The position numbers were made by a program, and so were the translations under genes. This document shows, piece after piece, positions 11,391-19,352 of a stretch of 64,000 nt of DNA (positions are counted from its first letter, which is position 1; each line of letters opens with the position of its first letter). Origin of the DNA: Anolis sagrei (taxonomy: Eukaryota > Chordata > Lepidosauria > Squamata > Anolidae); assembly GCF_037176765.1 (NCBI RefSeq), contig NC_090028.1:24562827-24626826 (forward strand), given 5' to 3'. The notes under the pieces were generated by a model that was given only the letters and a program-made list of their open reading frames with translations, made no database searches and was not told the DNA's origin.

Positions 11391-14300
11391 TGTATTTCTT
11401 ACCTGCCTATCCTCATGGCTCGAAGCAGGTTACAGAACAATTAGAACACATAATGTTGGAAACAGCAACCTTCTTCAAGCCTCCACTAGTAATTTGTTTG
11501 TATATAATTCAGATTGCTTACTATAATGTATATGTGTGTGTTGGTATGCGGTTTTCCTTAACTCTTTGATGTGGGAGGGGCTGCAGACCACATGAACAGA
11601 TCTGGGACTGTTCAGGACTCAGACCCCATTTTTAGAAGGAGACTCTATTAGACTCTCAGAAGAGAAAGATGCTTGAGGGCCCTTCAGCACAGTTCTATAT
11701 CCCGGAATATCAAGGCAGAAAATCCCACATTATCTGAGTGTGGACTCAGATAACCCAGTTCAAAGCACATATTGTGGGATTTTCTGCCTTGATATTCTGG
11801 GATATAGGGTTGTGTGGAAGGGACCTTAGACCTTGGTTTGTTGATTCTAAGAAAGATGCCCTGTGTTACCTTGATATGTGTGTATTGGTAAGCGGTTTTC
11901 CTTAACTCTATATTGCGGGAGGGGCTGCAGACCATGTGATCAGATCTGAGACTGTTCAGGACTCAGATTCCATTTTAAAAACAGTACAGTTTAGACGCCA
12001 GTAGAAACAGTATGCTTTAGAGAATCTATTAGACTCTCAGACTGGAGAGATGCTTTGGACTTTGGACTGTTGATTGCAAGATAGATGCCCTGTGTTACCT
12101 GCACAGAGAAATTCCTTCCAATCCTATTGGCAACTGGATTGACATGCAAAGTTCCTGCATGCTGAATACATGAAGTTTGTGAGTACACCAACTATGTTAC
12201 TTTTAAAGAAGTCTATTTTATTTTTGGTCTCTTGAGAGCATGATTTAAAGCAAAAGTTTTTAAGGGAGAACAGATGTTTTTGAGCAACTGAAAGAACACT
12301 TCTGAAACTCTGCTATATATGTTTTTTGTGCATTGGCATATCTTTGTCCCCAATAGTTCAAAGAGATATCTAGGTATAGCAGTCTTAACAGCTGCGAAAC
12401 CTAAATTACCTTGCATGAATACTAGTGGATATTTACTACTAAGGAGAAGGTTGACTCAAGTGAGTTTTCTAACTTTTCTCAGGAAGATTCCCAGTTTTCC
12501 CAAATGATAATGAACACCATTTTTCAAAAGACCATCAGAAGACACATATTTCTGAAGGTCTTAGGAACCCCCTTGGCAGAGAAGGCTGAAGATATCTCTG
12601 CCTGTTCTTCTCTTCCTTTTTGGAAACAGATGGTGAATTTTCCCACCAAAAGCCCTCCTCTGCTGTGATTGCAGGTGAACTATAAGTCCCAGCAACTATG
12701 ACTCCAAATGTCAAGGTCTGTTTCCCCCAAATTCCACCAAAGGATTATGGTATCAGTTTCCCAAAAGATTATGGTATCAATTTTCCAAAACATAAACACT
12801 GCATAAACAATGCAGATACACCTATTAAAACATACCTCTACAAAAGCTACACACCAAAATCTATTTCTATAAAATACATATTAAAATACTCAAAACAGAG
12901 ATTAAAGAAAGCTCACACATTTAAAACTCAAGACTGTCTGGGTACACATATTCCATATCCTCTAGGAGAAGTTGGAAAATGCTCACCTCTGATGTTTCCA
13001 AGGTACAGCCCCCCAACAACCTAAGAAAAATCATGAAAAAATAATTAGGTTCATGGATGTATATTGCAGGAAACAGAGAAGGCATGGCTTACAAATCCAG
13101 CTCTCCTGGTTCATAAAGCACAACAAGAAATCTAAACACAAGACTTTTCTGCTATGACCTTCCAAACAGACAATGCTTGACTTTAAACTAGAAGCTTAGG
13201 TCCCTGGGGTTGAGATACCTAGGCTCTTTTTAGTGTTTCTATAGCAGCCAGGTCCAACAAACAATCCCTGGACTTGGCTGCAGAGATACACCCGTGGCAT
13301 GCACGAGGGTGCTATTTTTAAATGCTTGCCAAAACATTGCATGGACCTGAATTAAGGCTCTGAAACAAAATAGGTTCCTTTCCTTTGCTTCTCATATACT
13401 GAAAGCATTCACCTCATACGGTGCTGAATAATTAAAGGGGGACCTTCTGTTTAAGCAGTGAGGTTTTCCTCTTCCTAAATCAAAAGATATCTAAGACGTG
13501 AAGGTTCAGGTAGAAATAGTGGGTGAATAGTCTTTATTTCAGTGTTTCTTAACCTGGGGGGGGGGGGGGCGTGAAGGGGGTTCAGAAGGTCACCAAAGAC
13601 CATCAGAAGACACATATTTAGCAGAGAAGGCTGAAGATCTCTCCGCCTGTCCTTCTCTTCCCTTTTGGAAACAGATGGTGAATCTTCCCACCAAAAGCCC
13701 TCCTCTGCTGTGTTTGCAGGTGAACTATAAATCCCAGCAACTATGACTCCAAATGTCAAGGTCTGTTTCCCCCAAATTCCACCAAATTCACATTTGGACA
13801 TATTGAGTATTTGTGCCAAGTTTGGTCTAGATCCAAACAGTGCACTCTGGTTGAAGGTGAACTACAATTCCAAAACTCAAGGACATTGTCCACCAAACCC
13901 TTCCAGTATTTTCTGTCACTCGTGGGAGCTCTGTGTGCCAAGTTTGGTTCAATTCCATCATTGTTGGAGTTCAGGGTGCTTTTTGATTGCGGGTGAACTA
14001 TAAATCCCAGCAACTACAACTCCCAAATGGCAAAATCAATCCCACCCCAACCCTAGCAGTATTACTGGGTATTTGTGCTAAATTTGGTCCAGTGAATGAA
14101 AATGCATCATGCATGTCAGATATTTACATGACAATTCGCAACAGTAGCAAAATGACAGTTATAAAGTAGCAATGAAAATAATGTTATGGTTGGGGGTCAC
14201 CACAACATGCAGGACAGACTGTATTAAGGGGTTGTGGCATAAGGAAGGCTGAGAACCACTGTTGTAGAGGGCATTTCAACATCAGATGCCCGCCCTTCAT

Positions 14301-14860
14301 TCTAGTTATGTATCAATAACAAAAGCAACAGCAACAATAACAATAACAGAACAGGAAGAATGTCTTTATGTGGGTCAGGGATCTAATTTTAAGAACGGTG
14401 ACTTTCAAGCTATTTCGGGACATTGAACGTAATTGATCCTTCTTGTGCCACTTAGGCAGCTGCCTGATAATGTAAACTGAACTAATGCAACAACTTTATG
14501 CTAAATAGAAGGGAAATTCTAATACATAAATATAAGATGCCGAGCCCTATATTATCCCTGAACATTATTCCCATACACTGGCAAACTGAAACTAAGAATA
14601 TGGTTTATAATCCAGTGCCATCAGGTTGGTTTATGGGAGAGGGGAAATTTGGGCTCATCGCTTCTACTCTCACTCTCTTTACCTGTGTCCTAACATTTGC
14701 TCCTCTTTGCCACCTGTTTAACGAAGGCTGTCTTCTTCAAACAAAAATGCAAAACTGTGAGGTTCACATAAAAGACAGTTATAAAATATTCCCTCCTTAC
14801 TTTATGGTAAGTTTTAGTGGCATGCAAGGATCATTTTACCTTACTCATCCCAGTCCCCAT
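403..14860 (-). CDS. DUSP22-like dual-specificity protein phosphatase (partial; C-terminal exon off window)
   Basis: Six exons with matching GT/AG sites and phases give 435 nt, a continuous 145-residue N-terminal part of an atypical dual-specificity phosphatase. The protein starts MGTGMSK, which fits an N-myristoylation signal (Gly2, Ser6) as in DUSP22 and DUSP15. The active-site loop HCLAGVSRS is intact with Cys88 and Arg94, and Asp57 is placed to be the general acid; these match human DUSP22 numbering. YLCI-ASD, HFKESI-FIHECRL and TVTDFGWE favour DUSP22 over DUSP15 (which has FAGISRS and TVTGLGW). Known family members remove phosphate from Tyr/Ser/Thr in JNK and other signalling proteins; the role here is inferred. 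It ends at a good donor after LLKE, so the tail exon(s) lie left of the window. Neighbour COX4I1 is on the same strand. Orthology to DUSP22 itself is doubtful because the neighbours differ, so I call it a paralog. Confidence 0.9.
671..745 (-). CDS. DUSP22-like coding exon 5
   Basis: This 75-nt exon encodes (L)IQHFKESIRFIHECRLHG, GGCLIH and the first two bases of the catalytic Cys88 codon. It corresponds to TRHFKESIKFIHECRLRG in human DUSP22. The acceptor is TTTTCCAG and the donor GTGAGC. Confidence 0.92.
858..1300 (+). mobile_element. R4/Dong-type LINE 3' fragment between TAA repeats
   Basis: Between two (TAA)n tracts (858-895 and 1266-1297) the plus strand reads IIDVAISGDSYIEEKQHEKL and, further on, ELQRLWHKP, VPVVIGTLGAVPKIL and LQKATLLGSARI. 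This is the C-terminal end of the non-LTR retrotransposons of the R4/Dong kind. Only the last 120 or so codons and a short 3' UTR are present, so it is a dead 5'-truncated copy. Confidence 0.7.
1266..1350 (-). mobile_element. LINE (L2-like) 3' tail fragment
   Basis: (TAA)n followed by text like CTTTATTTACATTCCGCTCT and GGGGACTCTGAATGG is the reverse complement of the common L2-like LINE tail (GAGTCCCCTTC..., then (TTA)n). Confidence 0.6.
1423..1744 (-). mobile_element. Sauria SINE (diverged)
   Basis: Reverse-complement matches to Sauria SINE are visible: CCTATTGATCTACTCACATT, TTTGCATGTTTTC, GTTGGCAG, GGGAGCTCACC and a degraded tRNA-like head (TTTAATCCGCTGCGCTACCA). The 3' half is diverged. 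A cleaner plus-strand copy is at 41446-41768. Confidence 0.7.
1878..2442 (+). mobile_element. SPIN-related hAT non-autonomous element
   Basis: The head matches SPIN: TTCTCAACCTT, TTAATACAGTTCCTCATGTT, GTGGTGACCCCCAACCATAA, TTTTCGTTGCTACTTCATAA and GGATGTATTTTCATT. From about 2040 the interior switches to sequence also found inside the window's Helitrons (TTGTAGTTCACCTACATCCA and neighbours). The right terminus is not clear because another MITE follows at 2451. Confidence 0.7.
2451..2582. mobile_element. Palindromic hAT MITE (CAGGCATGGGC family)
   Basis: Terminal inverted repeats run CAGGCATGGGCAAACTTC to GTTTGCCCATGCCTG, with near-palindromic arms. The flanking 8-mers (TTCTAGAA and TTCTAAGA) look like an imperfect hAT target duplication. 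Confidence 0.75.
2591..4836 (+). mobile_element. Mariner DNA transposon, split by a BovB LINE
   Basis: A mariner transposase reads from about 2811 (MKGCTPKEMFDEMKEVFGED), with later motifs EESWVRYDDPETQ, MLTVFWDQHGGV and LLQDNALAHNSPVAQ. In EESW, Glu stands where the first catalytic Asp is usual. Coding text resumes after the insert with RKFFLKGKPVLDDETLISKV and YKRGVYSCLK. Left terminus GGGGCGTTCATTAAAGATTT and the right-side GGGGAAATCTTT are inverted matches. Removing the 938-bp LINE insert and its duplication leaves about 1.3 kb, the usual mariner size. The transposase frame is broken in several places. Confidence 0.85.
3583..4520 (+). mobile_element. BovB/RTE LINE, 5'-truncated, inserted in mariner
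   Basis: An open frame of about 310 codons (to 4511) gives the C-terminal half of a BovB reverse transcriptase: GKGVRQGCILSPNLFNLYAE, NLRYADDTTLMAES, then the typical RTE tail DAFELWCWRKVLRVPWTARR, FGHIMRRQESLEKT and KRGRPRARWMDGI. The 3' end is GACGACTGAACGAATGAACA followed by ACAAAA. A perfect 10-bp duplication, GCTCCTGTGG, flanks it at 3573-3582 and 4521-4530. The open frame and perfect duplication indicate a young insertion. Confidence 0.93.
4837..5320. other. Intronic sequence, nothing recognised
   Basis: This is mixed-composition DNA inside a phosphatase intron with no coding exon, repeat termini or tandem structure that I recognise. Confidence 0.5.
5321..5643. mobile_element. Foldback MITE (GGTGCATCTACACTGTAGAAT family)
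   Basis: The left arm GGTGCATCTACAC... and right arm ...GTGTAGATGCACC are inverted. Inner arms carry TTTAACTGCCATGGCTCAAT-type text in both orientations. A second MITE is inserted in the left arm at 5334. Other copies lie near 8691, 9807, 11119, 33820, 56731 and 61440. Confidence 0.8.
5334..5459. mobile_element. hAT MITE (CAGGCATGGG) nested in foldback MITE
   Basis: CAGGCATGGGTAAACTTGGG and CAAAGTTTGCCCATGCCTG form the termini. A perfect 8-bp duplication, ATCTACAC, lies at 5326-5333 and 5460-5467, inside the host MITE. Confidence 0.88.
5754..5803 (-). CDS. DUSP22-like coding exon 4 (general-acid loop)
   Basis: This 50-nt exon reads DMTYLCISASDSSNQN plus two bases, against GVKYLCIPAADSPSQN in human DUSP22. 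It carries Asp57, the presumed general acid. Acceptor CCATTTCAG and donor GTAAGT are strong. It is too short to show as an open frame, and the joins to exons 3 and 5 keep the frame. Confidence 0.9.
5885..6484. repeat. Cluster of three palindromic MITEs (CCCTTCCACACAG family)
   Basis: Three foldback copies lie at about 5885-6040, 6070-6215 and 6333-6484. Each has arms of the type GGGCCCTTCCACACAG, TATATCCCAGAATATCAAGG and GATAATGTGGGATT in both orientations. Two younger copies lie at 11674-11828 and 52290-52442. The region between them is unremarkable intron. Confidence 0.75.
6557..7370. mobile_element. Solo LTR fossil
   Basis: A block of 814 bp bounded by TG and CA interrupts the composite element and is flanked by a perfect 5-bp repeat, CACAC (6552-6556 and 7371-7375). 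The uninterrupted paralog at 56920 shows the empty site (CTCTCACACCATCC). It contains no coding sequence and a poly-C tract. The family is uncertain (LTR retrotransposon or retrovirus-like). Confidence 0.7.
7384..7615 (+). repeat. (CCTT)n polypyrimidine array
   Basis: This impure CTTCC/CCTT tract is part of the composite element. Open frames of Ser, Phe, Leu and Pro across it are compositional artefacts. Confidence 0.9.
8691..9027. mobile_element. Foldback MITE with nested CAGGCATGG hAT MITE
   Basis: The host foldback MITE carries a second element at 8704-8845 with termini CAGGCATGGGCCAACTTGGG and the exact inverse. It is flanked by a perfect 8-bp duplication, CTCTACAC (8696-8703 and 8846-8853). 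The insertion point in the host is the same as at 5334. Confidence 0.88.
9162..9262. mobile_element. Fragment of a 5S-derived SINE-like family
   Basis: ACCTTCAAGTCGCTTCTGAC and GGCTTTTCCTGGCAAGGTCT match the body shared with 39140-39335 and 10489-10650. A (TTG)n tract precedes it. Confidence 0.5.
9277..9735 (+). mobile_element. tRNA-derived SINE interrupted by CR1
   Basis: A polymerase III style head is visible: box A GACGCAGTGGGTTAA and box B GGTTCAAATCC. It is followed by CTCCTCATGCGGGAACA and the tail TTGAAGTTTCTCAAGTTACT, ending TGACATGACAAAAA. A minus-strand CR1 tail splits it at 9428-9623. Confidence 0.85.
9428..9623 (-). mobile_element. CR1 3' end inserted in SINE
   Basis: Reversed CR1 tail (TAGAATCATAGAATC at its left end) flanked by an 8-bp duplication AAACATCA (9420-9427 and 9624-9631). 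Confidence 0.85.
9807..10355. mobile_element. Foldback MITE interrupted by a GC-rich hAT
   Basis: Arms GGGTGCATCTATATTGTAG and the inverse TATTGTGTGTAGATGCAC enclose ATTGCCATGGTTCAAGAC type text on both sides. A 329-bp element (9867-10195) sits in the middle. Confidence 0.78.
9867..10195. mobile_element. hAT element with poly-G/C ends
   Basis: The ends CAGGCATGTAGCC and GGCTACGGGCCTG are imperfect inverted repeats followed by long G or C runs (AGCCCCCCCCC...GAAA motifs). A perfect 8-bp duplication, GTTCAAGA, lies at 9859-9866 and 10196-10203. Confidence 0.8.
10489..10650. mobile_element. Two tandem fragments of the 5S-SINE-like family
   Basis: Two partial copies follow each other: TTGCCCGTTGACTTATGGCA with TTTCTTTAGGCAAGGAAGAC, then CTTCAAGTTGCCTATCGACT with GGGGTTTTCTTAGCCA. 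Confidence 0.55.
10931..11013 (-). CDS. DUSP22-like coding exon 3
   Basis: This 83-nt exon encodes (D)SEDRENLVKHGITHILSVH and NNAKPVLE. It matches the DUSP22 segment ending THILSVHDSARPMLE. The acceptor is CCTTCCAG and the donor GTAAGT. Confidence 0.92.
11119..11392. repeat. Foldback MITE followed by (TAA)n
   Basis: Arms GGGTGCATCTCTACACTGTG and TTACAGTGTAGATGCATCC enclose inverted TTAATTGCC/GGCAGTTAA text. A (TAA)n tract at 11351-11391 follows, with a short LINE-tail-like stretch after it. Confidence 0.7.
11525..12190. repeat. LTR-like fossil with ~350-bp tandem duplication
   Basis: Two direct units share GCGGTTTTCCTTAACTCT, GGGAGGGGCTGCAGACCA, GACTGTTCAGGACTCAGA and TCTATTAGACTCTCAGA. Unit 1 (from about 11550) holds a palindromic MITE at 11674-11828; unit 2 starts near 11893. 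The general look suggests a decayed LTR; the family is unknown. Confidence 0.45.
12200..12527. other. Intronic sequence, nothing recognised
   Basis: AT-rich intron of the phosphatase gene. I see no exon-like or repeat-like signal. Confidence 0.45.
12528..12762. mobile_element. SPIN-related hAT fragment
   Basis: It shares AGACCATCAGAAGACACATA, TTTTGGAAACAGATGGTGAA and CAAAGCCCTCCTCTGCTGTG-type text with the fuller copy at 13540-14261, then breaks off. Coding exon 2 follows at 12987. Confidence 0.65.
12987..13020 (-). CDS. DUSP22-like coding exon 2
   Basis: This 34-nt exon reads VVGGLYLGNIR plus one base and corresponds to ILPGLYIGNFK in human DUSP22. Acceptor TTTTCTTAG and donor GTGAGC flank it. 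Pro-Gly of the family is Gly-Gly here. Confidence 0.88.
13540..14261 (-). mobile_element. SPIN-related hAT, near full length
   Basis: The right end reads GGGTTGTGGCATAAGGAAGG then CTGAGAACCACTG, and the left end CAGTGTTTCTTAACC, so both termini are kept. The SPIN-like part (TTATGGTTGGGGGTCACCAC) is next to the right end. The middle is shared with the Helitrons of this window. No target duplication was recognised. Confidence 0.7.
14262..14839. other. Unique intron 1 of the phosphatase gene
   Basis: Between the SPIN-related element and coding exon 1 I see no recognisable repeat; a short (CAA)n-like tract lies near 14320-14350. Confidence 0.5.
14840..14860 (-). CDS. DUSP22-like coding exon 1 (MGTGMSK)
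   Basis: A 21-nt coding part encodes MGTGMSK and is followed by donor GTAAAA. It parallels the tiny first coding exon of human DUSP22 (MGNGMNK). The start is chosen because Gly2 is required for myristoylation in the family and the exon joins exon 2 in phase 0. The 5' UTR and promoter are not delimited; a long GGAA/TTCC array starts about 115 bp upstream. Confidence 0.85.
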
Positions 14861-14975
14861 GGCAGTTTTATAGTTCTCAGAAGTCCTGTTCAGACACACT
14901 TGGACATGTGCAAAACCACAGCCGTTCGCACTGGTTTTCCCTCCTTGTTCATCAGAGAACTGCAAAATAATAGAA

Positions 14976-15545
14976 GGAGGGAGGGAGGGAAGGAGAGAGG
15001 GAAGAAGGAAGAAGGAAGAAGGAAGGAAGGAAGGAAGGAAGGGAGGGAGGGAGGGAGGGAGGGAGGGAGGGAGGGAGGGAGGGAAGGAAGGAAGGAAGGA
15101 AGGAGGAAAGAAGGAAGGAAGGAAGGAAGGAAGGAAGGAAGGAAGGAAGGAAGGAAAGAGGGAAGGAAAGAAGGTGAGAGAGAAGGAAGGAAGGAAGGAA
15201 AGAAGGAAGGAAGGGGAGAAAGAAGGATGGAAGGAAGGAAGGAAGAAGGAAGGAAGGAAGGAAGGAAGGAAGGAAGGAAGGAAAGAAAGAGGGAAGGAAA
15301 GAAGGTGAGAGAGAAGGAAGGAAGGAAGGAAGGAAAGAAGGAAGGAAGGAGAGAAAGAAGGAGGGAAGGAAAGAAGGAAGGAAGGAAAGAAGGATGGAAG
15401 GAAGGAGAGAAGGAGGGAGGGAAGGAAGGAAGGAAGGAAGGAAGGAAGAAAGAAAAGAAAGAAAGAAGGAAGGAAGGAAGGAAGGAAGGAAGGAAGGAAG
15501 GAGAGAAGGAAGGAGGGAGGGAGGGAGGGAGGGAGGGAGGAAAGA
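14976..15545 (+). repeat. (GGAA)n/(GGGA)n purine array, about 570 bp
   Basis: The tract consists almost wholly of GGAA, GGGA, AGAA and GAAA units. It lies about 115 bp 5' of the first coding exon of the minus-strand phosphatase gene. The long Lys/Glu/Gly frame through it (and its Ser/Phe/Leu shadow) is not a gene. Confidence 0.95.
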
Positions 15546-16440
15546 AAGAAATCTTATGGCTGAAACTCATTTTTCTCTGGTGGCGTATTGGCTTCTGAAT
15601 GTATCCTCTATCATCATGCCACTGATCTAGATCAATCTACAATTTATCTATATCAGTGGCATGGACACTGATCTAGAGGCAAAATTGCAGCCTACTTACC
15701 AATTCTGCTGAATCTCCGGAGCCTAAGAGACACAGCAAGCAATCATTAAGATGTAAGGTCGCAGCAGGACGTAGAGAGATGTGAATGGGGAGACTGGGGG
15801 ATCCCTTCCAGATCTGTGGCGACATGTGATCATGGGTTACCGGTTCCTATGTAAGGCATCCCATCCCTTCCTTCCTCCTTCCCCCTCCCAACCTGGCTGT
15901 TTCCACCCATCTCAGCTCCATGAGTCACGGTGCTGCAGCTGTTATTGCCAAGTGAAGTGTCCAATGCACTGATGCAATGCAGAGATGTGACTTTTGAAAA
16001 GCCTAATTCGGGAAGAGCCAGCCACTGGGAGAAAGTCAGGAAACGCTTGCTTTACAGCCCGCTTTTAATCCAGTTTGAGTCTGGGCTTCTTTGCTGAAGT
16101 TAGCAGCAAGAAAGCTAGCCTTGAATTGGGGCCAGCTTCTAAATGATCCAACAAAAGGCTTTTTGCTTCCCCTGTGGTTCTGTTTCCTCCTGCCTGGAAA
16201 GCTCATTCATTCACTCTGTCCCAGTTTGCATCTTCAATGCTGGTTTCTATAGGGATAAAGAAAGCTAAGGGTCTCTATTTTGGAACAATATAGGTTTTTC
16301 TACCCCACCTTCCAATGGTCCTCCATGACCTTCTGCCAAGGAAACTAGTCCAATATGAGCTAGGCAAAACAACGGTTAGGTGGATCTGTAATTGGTTAAG
16401 TGAATGAACCCAGAGGGTGCTTCTCCCCTGTGCTTCCTCC
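15546..16440. other. Unique intergenic sequence
   Basis: Mostly unique DNA between the phosphatase start and a CR1 copy. A short inverted pair, TAGATCAATC/TAGATCAGTG-like, lies near 15625-15680. No gene is recognised; a phosphatase 5' UTR exon could lie here unseen. Confidence 0.4.
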
Positions 16441-17690
16441 TCTTCATTCTGGAAAGAAGTGGCGAGTGGAGTGCCATCAGCACGTTTCTTCCTAGGCCCA
16501 CTCCTGTTCAGGATCTTGATTAATGACTTAGAGGAAGGGTCAGAAGGCAGGATCATGAGGTCTGCAGAAGAGACCAAATTGGGGAGGGAGAGCCAATACT
16601 CCAGAAGACAGGAGCAGAATTCAAAACGATCATCTCAGATTAGAGAGGTGATTGGCAAAAATTAACACAATGGAAGTTCAAGAGGGACAAATGCAAGAGA
16701 CTCCACTTAGGCAGAAAAAAGGAAATGCAAAGCGACAATGGGGATGAGGCCTGGCTTAAGAGCAGGATGTATGAAAAATATCATGGAGAGGAAAGTGAAC
16801 ATGAGCCAGGAATGTCATGCGGTGGCTAAAAAAGCCAATGAGATTTTGGCCTGCATCAAGAGGAGCCTAGTGCCTAGATCCAGGGAAGTCATGCTACCCC
16901 TCTTTTTTATTATGCCTTGGTCAGACCACTTTACCTGGAATCACACTGTGTCCAATTCTGGGCACCGCAGTTGAAGGGAGATGTTGACAAGCTGGACTGT
17001 GTCCAGAGGAGGGTGACTAAAATGATCAAGAGGCTGGAGAACAAGCCCTATCAGGAGTGTCTTAAAGAGCTGAGCATGTTTAGCCTTCAGAAGAGAATTG
17101 TAGAATCATAGAGTTGGAAGAGACCTCATGGGCCATCCACTCCAACCCCCTGCCAAGAAGCAGAAATATTGCATTCAAAGCACCCCCGACAGATGGCCAT
17201 CCAGCCTCTGTTTAAAAGCTTCCAAAGAAGGACCCTCCACCACACTCCAGGGCAGAGAGTTCCACTGCTGAACGGCTCTCACAGTCAGGAAGTTCTTCCT
17301 CATGTTCAGATAGAAGGCTGAAAGGAGACATGATGAGGGCCAGGGATGAAGAGGTGAGCCCAGGGAAGTCGGAGGGAGCAGGCTTCCTTTCTTCTGCCCT
17401 GGTGACTAGGACATGGAACAATAGCTTCAAACTAAAGGAAAGGAAGGACATTCCACCTGAACCTGAAGAAGAACTTCCTGATTGTGCAAGAGAGCTGTTC
17501 AGCAGTGGAACTCTCTGCCCCTGAGTGTGGTGGAGGCTCCTTCTTTGGAGGCTTTGAAGCAGAGACTGGATGGCCATCTGTCAGGAATGCTTTGAATGTG
17601 ATTTTCCTGCTTCTTGGCAGAATGAGGTTGGAATGGATGGCCCACCAGGTCTCTTCCGACTCTAGGATTCTATAATTCTATGATTGGATC
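16440..17690 (+). mobile_element. CR1 LINE 3' part with nested inverted CR1
   Basis: CR1 reverse transcriptase remnants read FRILINDLEEG, NMSQECHAVAKKANEILACI and [15 protein letters not shown], then [20 protein letters not shown]. The 3' UTR follows (CAGCAGTGGAACTCTCTGCC) and the tail ATTCTATAATTCTATG. A reversed CR1 tail is inserted at about 17100-17300. Confidence 0.88.
17100..17300 (-). mobile_element. CR1 3' end, inverted, nested in CR1
   Basis: It reads GTAGAATCATAGAGTTGGAA at its left end to GAACGGCTCTCACAGTCAGG, opposite in direction to the surrounding CR1. Confidence 0.85.
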
Positions 17691-17999
17691 ATGTTTTTCT
17701 CTTGCTGCACCGAGATCCGGAAAGCACACTGGCAAATGAACAGCCCATGCGACGCGAGAGATATTTTTAGGCACATCGCTCCAGGCATAGTGCTAGCATT
17801 GAGAGTTCAATCTCTCCCAGCCCAAATGAATAACTAGGATGCTAATCAGATATAAGGGAGATAGAGTACTAGGGACTGAACAATAGCAGAGAAACGCATG
17901 AGGCTGTTTCCCAAAAATAGAGCTCTGTATGACCAATAAATTAAGGTTGCCAGGCCCTGGGGTTTCAGGGCTCAGTCTTGAGGAAGATCACCTTCTTTA

Positions 18000-19196
18000 A
18001 GGAGATGGACCATGGTGATATTGCAACTGATTGATTGTAATGTCTGTTACACAAACCGGACAGCTTACATAATGAAGGCCTGGGGATATTTCACTGTTAT
18101 GCACAAAGTGGATTGCACTCTTAAAAGCCTAGGGCATGTTGTTGCTGTCTGGATGAGGACGAACAAGCTGAAGATTAATCCCGACAAGACAAAGGTCCTC
18201 CTGGTTGATTGTAAACCAGACCGGGGTATAGGGTGGCAACCTGTGCTGGACGGGGTTGCACTCCCCCTGAAGTCACAGGGGGTCCTCCTGGATTCTTCAC
18301 TTACGTTTGAGGCTCAGGCGTCGGTGGTGGCCGGGAGAGCTTTTGCACAATTAAGACTCGTGCGCCAACTGCGACCGTACCTCGGGAAGGCGAATCTGGC
18401 CAGGGTGGTCCACGCCTTAGTCACCTCTAGACTGGACTACTGCAATGCACACTACATGGAGCTGCCCTTGAAAATGGCCCGGAAATTTCAGATGATCCAA
18501 CGGGTGGCAGCCAGGTTGTTAACTGGGGCTCCTTAGAGAGAGAGGTCATCCCTCCTGTTCAAGGAGCTCCACTGGCTGCCATTCATCTACTGGACCCAAT
18601 TCAAGGTGCAGGTTCTTACCTACAAAGCCCTGAACGGTTTGGGTCCCGCCTACCTGTGTGATCGCATCTCCATATACGAACCCACACAATCCCTCCGATC
18701 ATCCGGAGGGGCCCTGCTCTCGATCCCACCAGCCTCGCAGGCGCGGTTGGTGGGGACGAGAGAGGGCCTTTTCGGTGGTGGCCCCTCGACTCTGGAACTC
18801 ACTCCCTAAAGACATCAGGCAGGCCCCAAGTCTGGCAGTCTTCAGGAGGAGCTTGAAGACGTGGCTGTTCCAGTGTGCCTTCCCGGAATAATGATCGCAT
18901 AGCACTTTGTCCTCCAAAGCACTTTACATTTCTTTAGGTCTGCTCGTGTGCCCTTCCACCAACACTACTATCACCTTCTCGCTTATGTCCCAGCATCATT
19001 TCCAATTTTAATTTTACATTTGGCCTTCCCACTGTTTTTAATTGTGTGTTGTCTTTTTGGTAATGTTGTATATTTATTGTCTATGTTGTTTTTAATTGCT
19101 TGTACTGTGTTGTTATTGCTTGTATTGTTGTGTTTGGGCTCGGCCTCATGTAAGCCGCACCGAGTCCCATGGGGAGATGGTAGTGGGGTACAAATA

Positions 19197-19236
<40 letters not shown>
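18000..19236 (+). mobile_element. L2-like LINE, 3' part
   Basis: The C-terminal reverse transcriptase region reads RTNKLKINPDKTKVLLVD, GWQPVLDGVALPLKSQ, RLDYCNAHYMELPLK, RVAARLLTGAP and KALNGLGPAYLCDRISIYEP, closing with LKTWLFQCAFPE. The 3' UTR ends CTCATGTAAGCCGCACCGAG, GGGGTACAAATAAAG and a (TTA)n tail at 19200-19236. Confidence 0.88.
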
Positions 19237-19352
19237 GTGTTGTCGAAGGCTTTCATGGCTGGAATCACTGGGTTGCTTTGCGTTTTCCAGGCTGTATGGC
19301 AATGCTTCTGGAACATGGCCATACAGCCTGGAAAACTCACAGCAATCCAGGG
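19237..19352. mobile_element. Penelope-like element, terminal palindrome only
   Basis: GTTGTCGAAGGCTTTCATGG begins an inverted terminal arm, and GTTTTCCAGGCTGTATGGC meets its inverse GCCATACAGCCTGGAAAAC. It is a very short copy made only of arm ends. Confidence 0.75.

Noticed and set aside
403-14860. DUSP15 as the identity
   Set aside because: The active-site context LAGVSRS, TVTDFGWE and the FIHECRL segment are DUSP22-type; DUSP15 has FAGISRS, TVTGLGW and FIHCCRL.
14498-15598. Long Lys/Glu/Gly/Arg frame (and reverse Ser/Phe/Leu frame)
   Set aside because: It runs through a GGAA microsatellite that is open in several frames on both strands; no gene-like composition outside the repeat.
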